A DNA stretch of 46,446 bases from Sphingomonas-like bacterium B12 (GTDB lineage Bacteria > Pseudomonadota > Alphaproteobacteria > Sphingomonadales > Sphingomonadaceae), in the NCBI GenBank assembly GCA_000333335.1, contig BACX01000590.1, positions 1-46,446 of the forward strand, in the 5' to 3' direction. The notes below the pieces were generated by a model, which was given only the letters and a program-made list of their open reading frames with translations, was not told the DNA's origin and did no database searches. Position 1 is the stretch's first letter, and each line of letters starts with the position of its first letter. The position numbers and the translations under genes are program-made. Positions 43,110 to 46,446 of this stretch are shown one piece after another.

Positions 43110-43783
43110 TCAGGCGGAGACGGTGGCGGCGCGACGCAGCGCCGGAAGCATGTCCTCGGGCTCGGGACGGCGGGTATAGTCCGGGTTCACCTCGGCGTAG
43201 AGGACCGTGCCGTCCTGGGCGATGACGAAGCGCCCGGGCATCGGCAGCGTCCAGCTCGGGTCGCCATTGAAGGCCGGCAGGTCGTTCTTCAGGCTCTTGT
43301 AGAGGTCGACCAGATAGTCGGGCAGCGCGAAGCGCAAACCGAAGGCGGCCGCGACGTCGTTGTGCGCGTCGGACAGGATCGGAAAGCCGAGTTCGTTCTG
43401 GCGCACCGACTTGCGACTGTTCACGGCGGTCTGGGGCGAGATCGCGACGAGGTGGGCGCCGAGCTTCTCGAACTCGGGCAGCGTCGCCTGGAGCGCCTGC
43501 AACTCCATATTGCAATAGGGGCACCAAACCCCGCGATAGAAGCTCACCACGACCGGCCCCTTGGCGAGGAGATCCTCTGACGAGACGGGATTGCCCTCCG
43601 GATCGTTCAGCGTGAACGATGGCGCCTTGTCGCCGGCCTTGAGCGCGCGGGCGGCGGCACCGCTCGCAATCAGTTCGGCGGTTGCACGGTGCATCGTCTC
43701 GATGACGGCCGGGGGAACGTTATAGGGCGGCTTACCCGCTTCGAAATCGGTCTGAAGGCATCGAGCTTGGCTTGAAGGGTCAT
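43110..43783 (-). CDS. Peroxiredoxin (AhpC/TSA family) with N-terminal frameshift
   Basis: A peroxiredoxin of about 224 residues. PPYNVPPAVIETMHRATAEL leads into a thioredoxin-fold domain with FYRGVWCPYCNMELQ (peroxidatic Cys and a CxxC), AISPQTAVNSRKS, LGFPILSDAHNDVAAAFGLRFALP and PGRFVIAQDGTVLYAEVNPDYTRRPEP. A good start exists, ATG 43783 with GGAG seven bases upstream reading MTLQAKLDAF, but it is out of frame with the rest. One base appears missing near 43752, between codons for Phe and Lys-Thr-Asp-Phe-Glu. The downstream frame is open to 43868 through unrelated residues. It is either a sequence error or a disabled gene. The role is reduction of organic peroxides in the detoxification operon. 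Confidence 0.8.
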
Positions 43784-43886
43784 GTTCGTCTCCGTGGATT
43801 GGGGTAGCGGGTGGAAGATGAGCCAGTCCGGGGCGCATCGGCAGCCACGTCGGACGACTATCGCTCATTCCGCTGCGGAATGAGGC

Positions 43887-44981
43887 TCAGGCGGCGTTGG
43901 GGTGGAACGGGTAATCGGTGTAGCCGCGGGCATCGCCCCCATAGAAGGTTGCGCGGTCGTACGGCGTGAGCGGCAGGCCGAGGCGGAGCCGCTCGGGCAA
44001 ATCGGGGTTGGCGATGAACGCCCTGCCGAAAGCCACGGCATCCGCGTCGCCTGTTTCGAGCACGGCGTCGGCACCTGCTCGGTCGAAGCCGCCGGCGGCA
44101 ATGATCGTGCCGTGGAAGAGCGCACGGAGGTGATGCACAGCGATCGGTTCGCCTTCCGCGATCAGCTCCGTCCCCTTGATGCGAGGTTCGACGACATGGA
44201 TATAGGCGATGCCCAGCTCGTCGAGCTTGGACGCCACATAACCGAACGTCGCTCGCGGATCGCTGTCCGACATCGAACCATAGGTGCCGCTCGGGCTCAG
44301 GCGCACGCCGACCCGATCGGCGTCGAAAGCGGCGATCGCGGCTTGAGTGACCTCGAGCAGGAAGCGTGCCCGGTTCTCGATCGGCCCGCCATAATCGTCG
44401 GTCCGCTTGTTGGTGCCATCCTGTAGGAATTGATCGGGCAGGTAACCGTTGGCGCCATGGATCTCGACGCCATCGAATCCGGCGGCCTTGGCACGCGCGG
44501 CGCCCGCACCGAATTCGGCGATGATGCCGGGGATTTCGGCGCGCTCCAGGGCACGTGGCATCGTAAACGGGACCGGTCCATGTGCGGCATAGCCGTAGCC
44601 CTCCGCCGCGATGGCCGATGGCGCGACCGGCGCCTCGCCATTGGGCTGGATGTCCGGATGGGACTGGCGCCCGACATGCCAGAGCTGCATGACGATCTGG
44701 CCGCCCCGCCCATGCACGGCATCGGTGATCGCCCGCCAACCCTCGATCTGCGCGTCATCGTAGATGCCGGGGGCGCCGGCATAGCCGTAGCCCTGGCGCG
44801 AAATCGGTGTCGCCTCCGAGATGATGAGGCCACCGCGGGAGGCCCGCTGCGTGTAATAGTCGCGCATCAGCGCGTTCGGCCGATCGCCTGGATCGGACCG
44901 CATGCGCGTGAGCGGAGCCATGACGACGCGGTGGCCGAGGGACAGCGCACCGGCCGCAACCGGGGTGAACAATTTGGACAT
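43887..44981 (-). CDS. Old Yellow Enzyme family alkene reductase
   Basis: A 364-residue FMN-dependent, NAD(P)H-using ene-reductase of the NemA/XenB type. Family features: APLTRMRS with the FMN-contact Thr, EATPISRQGYGYAGAPGIY, QLWHVGRQSHP, substrate-binding His/Asn pair in EIHGANGYLPDQFLQD, RTDDYGGPIENRARF, RVGVRLSPSG and the C-terminal FMN-phosphate loops AAGGF and AFGRAFIANPDLP. It reduces activated double bonds, nitro compounds or nitrate esters. It follows the GST gene by 22 bases and precedes the peroxiredoxin, an electrophile-detoxification grouping. Confidence 0.92.
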   Translation of the reverse strand: MSKLFTPVAAGALSLGHRVVMAPLTRMRSDPGDRPNALMRDYYTQRASRGGLIISEATPISRQGYGYAGAPGIYDDAQIEGWRAITDAVHGRGGQIVMQLWHVGRQSHPDIQPNGEAPVAPSAIAAEGYGYAAHGPVPFTMPRALERAEIPGIIAEFGAGAARAKAAGFDGVEIHGANGYLPDQFLQDGTNKRTDDYGGPIENRARFLLEVTQAAIAAFDADRVGVRLSPSGTYGSMSDSDPRATFGYVASKLDELGIAYIHVVEPRIKGTELIAEGEPIAVHHLRALFHGTIIAAGGFDRAGADAVLETGDADAVAFGRAFIANPDLPERLRLGLPLTPYDRATFYGGDARGYTDYPFHPNAA

Positions 44982-45003
44982 GACGATTACTCCTCGATTG
45001 TGC

Positions 45004-45645
45004 TCAGGCGGCGGGGACGAGTGCGTTCACGCGGGCGATGGCGCGCTGAACCGCGGGACGCGCCTCGATTTCGGCGTACCAGCGGACGACATCGGGCGTG
45101 TCGTCGAGCCCGACGCCGGCGAACTCGCGGCGCCACAGCCAGCCGAAATGGGCGATGTCGGCGATCGTGAACGCATCCCCAGCGACGAAGCGGCGCTCAG
45201 CCAGCACGCCATCAAGAACCGCGACCGTGCGCCTGGCTTCGCTCGAAAAGCGCTCGATCGCGATCGGCTGTGGCTCGGCGGCGAAGCGCTGGAAGAAGCC
45301 CGATTGACCGAAGGCCGGGCTGAGGCCCGAGGCGTGGAAGAAAAGCTGCTCGAACACGCGCGCCCGGCCCTCGCCCGAAGCGGGCAGCAGCCGGCCGGTC
45401 TTTTCGGCGAGATAGACGAGGATGGCGGCGGACTCGGTCAGGACCAGCCGTCCGGTCTCCGCGTCAGGGTCTACCAGCACCGGAACCTTGGCGTTCGGGT
45501 TGAGCGCCAGGAAGTCGGGGGCCTTCTGTTCACCCTTGCGGACGTTGACGGGGTGCAGGACATAATCGAGGCCGAGCTCTTCCAAGGCGATCGGCACCTT
45601 GATGCTGTTGGGCGTGGCGAAGGCGTAAACGTCAAACATGGTCAT
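45004..45645 (-). CDS. Glutathione S-transferase
   Basis: A 213-residue GST. The N-terminal thioredoxin-like domain has TPNSIKVPIALEELGLDY, KAPDFLALNPNAKVPVLVD with the cis-Pro, and LTESAAILVYLAEKTGRLLP with the glutathione-contacting Glu-Ser. An all-helical C-terminal domain contains FVAGDAFTIADIAHFGWLWR. It conjugates glutathione to electrophiles. It is the first clear gene of the minus-strand operon divergent from the LysR regulator. Confidence 0.9.
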   Translation of the reverse strand: MTMFDVYAFATPNSIKVPIALEELGLDYVLHPVNVRKGEQKAPDFLALNPNAKVPVLVDPDAETGRLVLTESAAILVYLAEKTGRLLPASGEGRARVFEQLFFHASGLSPAFGQSGFFQRFAAEPQPIAIERFSSEARRTVAVLDGVLAERRFVAGDAFTIADIAHFGWLWRREFAGVGLDDTPDVVRWYAEIEARPAVQRAIARVNALVPAA

Positions 45646-45787
45646 GTTCCTTGAGAGGCAGACGGGGCCGCAGGATCGGTGCGGCCAGCGCGACGAGCGC
45701 CGGAACCGGGCTGCCGGTGATCTGAAAGGTTAGGAGACCGTCGAGCACGGACGGCGCCGCAGCGGCCCGTATCAGCCACGTCATCAT
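45632..45787 (-). CDS. Possible small hydrophobic protein (51 residues)
   Basis: A minus-strand frame from ATG 45787 (or 45784) to TGA 45632 overlaps the GST start by 14 bases. It encodes a hydrophobic peptide (TWLIRAAAAPSVLDGLLTFQ and GSPVPALVALAAPIL). It could be a leader gene of the operon or a gene remnant. No clear ribosome binding site and no family; weak call. Confidence 0.25.
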   Translation of the reverse strand: MMTWLIRAAAAPSVLDGLLTFQITGSPVPALVALAAPILRPRLPLKEHDHV

Positions 45788-45903
45788 TGTTCTGGCGCTC
45801 CCATCGCTTCGGCCTATCCGAAGGCGTGCGACACAAATGCCTCTATGCCTCTCGACACGGCAGCGGGGCCTGAGCGATAACGCTCATTCCAAGGAGGAAT
45901 GGC

Positions 45904-46446
45904 GTGGACCGGTATCAGGCAATGTTGACCCTCGTGCGGGTAGTGGAGACCGGCTCCTTCTCGGCCGCTGCACGCCAGCTCAATGTCGGCCAGCCCGCCG
46001 TCTCCAAGACGATCGCCCAGCTCGAAGGCAGGCTACAGGTCAGCCTTCTGATTCGCTCCACTCATGGCCTGACGCCGACCGAGGCCGGCCAACGCTTCTA
46101 CGAGCGTGCGAAGGCGGCCCTTCAGGAGGCGGACGAAGCCGAGCTTGCGGCGCGCGGCGCGGGCGCCGGATTGTCAGGGTGCCTGCGCGTTTCAGCGGCA
46201 ACCACCTTCGCGCGGCTTCACATCATACCGCTGCTGCCGCACTTCCTCGAACAGCATCCCGAACTGGAGATCGACGTGATCCTCGACGATCGCGTCATCG
46301 ACCTGGTCGCGGAGGGCATCGACATCTCGCTTCGTATGGGAGCGCTGTCCGACTCCGCCGCAGTCGCGCGTAAGCTGGCGACGGGCGGTCGCTCGGTGTT
46401 GCCACGCCGGGCTATCTCGCGCGCGCCGGCGAGCCACACACACCCG
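45904..46446 (+). CDS. LysR-family transcription regulator (partial, frameshift near the edge)
   Basis: GTG 45904 has GGAGG six bases upstream. The frame gives a LysR winged helix (YQAMLTLVRVVETGSFSAAARQLNVGQPAVSKTIAQLEGRL, residues 3-45), linker (GLTPTEAGQRFYERAK) and the first part of the effector domain (LRVSAATTFARLHIIPLLPHF, LEIDVILDDRVIDLVAEGIDISLRMG). Around base 46400 one G seems missing: after GGRSVL the family continues as ATPGYLARAGEP in another frame. The window ends at 46446 before the gene does. Being divergent from the GST-OYE-peroxiredoxin-SDR operon, it is the likely regulator of that operon. Confidence 0.85.
   Translation, partial: MDRYQAMLTLVRVVETGSFSAAARQLNVGQPAVSKTIAQLEGRLQVSLLIRSTHGLTPTEAGQRFYERAKAALQEADEAELAARGAGAGLSGCLRVSAATTFARLHIIPLLPHFLEQHPELEIDVILDDRVIDLVAEGIDISLRMGALSDSAAVARKLATGGRSVLPRRAISRAPASHTHP

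Noticed and set aside
43057-43527. Upstream extension of the SDR frame to 395 codons
   Set aside because: It overlaps the peroxiredoxin body in another frame; ATG 43056 starts the SDR cofactor fold directly.
1-46446. CRISPR arrays, tRNA or rRNA genes
   Set aside because: No regularly spaced direct repeats and no recognisable cloverleaf or rRNA sequence were seen by eye. A tRNA scan could still find one in the long spacers.

Overview
The window reads as chromosomal DNA of a high-GC alphaproteobacterium, most likely a sphingomonad (Sphingomonas, Sphingobium or Novosphingobium type). Evidence: strong GC bias at third codon positions, a TonB-dependent receptor with the EIIVTAQRR plug start usual in sphingomonads, an alphaproteobacterial LexA box (GTTC-N7-GTTC) before dinB, and the general style of the catabolic genes. 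This placement is inferred from gene content, not from a marker gene.

Layout. (1) 1-1.9 kb: the tail of an unknown gene, then a MerR/TipAS-type regulator with a 19-bp-spacer promoter, coupled to a CPBP membrane protease. (2) 2.3-7.4 kb: an accessory, defence-like island with a DUF4238 protein, a Fic protein coupled to a decayed PD-(D/E)XK nuclease, and an AbiEi/AbiEii toxin-antitoxin pair. (3) 7.5-26.1 kb: a catabolic regulon. It contains MFS transporter-aldehyde dehydrogenase-alcohol dehydrogenase; an alpha/beta hydrolase fused in frame to a double NTF2-like protein; a bicupin; two HisD-family dehydrogenases; a LacI-type regulator; a TonB receptor; and an SDR-HpcH/HpaI aldolase-amidase run. 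Five near-identical 16-bp palindromes (consensus TTGCATTCGAATGCAA) lie before the five transcription units and mark them as one regulon, very probably controlled by the LacI protein. A TPR pseudogene and trmO sit inside this region. (4) 26.5-31.6 kb: a response-regulator fragment, a lipoprotein with a partial duplicate, DUF202, a dinB-alkB DNA-damage pair with a LexA box, and small hypothetical genes.

(5) 31.8-41.5 kb: a plastic region. It holds an intact 1321-bp IS3-family element with 3-bp target duplication next to an IS256 transposase relic, a PilZ protein, a secreted amidase, an S53 peptidase, microproteins, a GNAT gene, and a decayed 3'-truncated group II intron abutting a GNAT fragment. 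(6) 41.6-46.4 kb: a detoxification operon (GST, Old Yellow Enzyme, peroxiredoxin, two SDRs) divergent from a LysR regulator cut by the window end.

How the genes may work together: in region 3 an outer-membrane TonB receptor and an inner-membrane MFS permease would import an unknown substrate. Hydrolase and amidase would open ester or amide bonds, the alcohol and HisD-type dehydrogenases would oxidise alcohols toward acids, and the aldolase would cleave the chain. The substrate cannot be read from the sequence. Several otherwise conserved genes carry single-base frameshifts, so part of the window is decaying or carries sequence errors.
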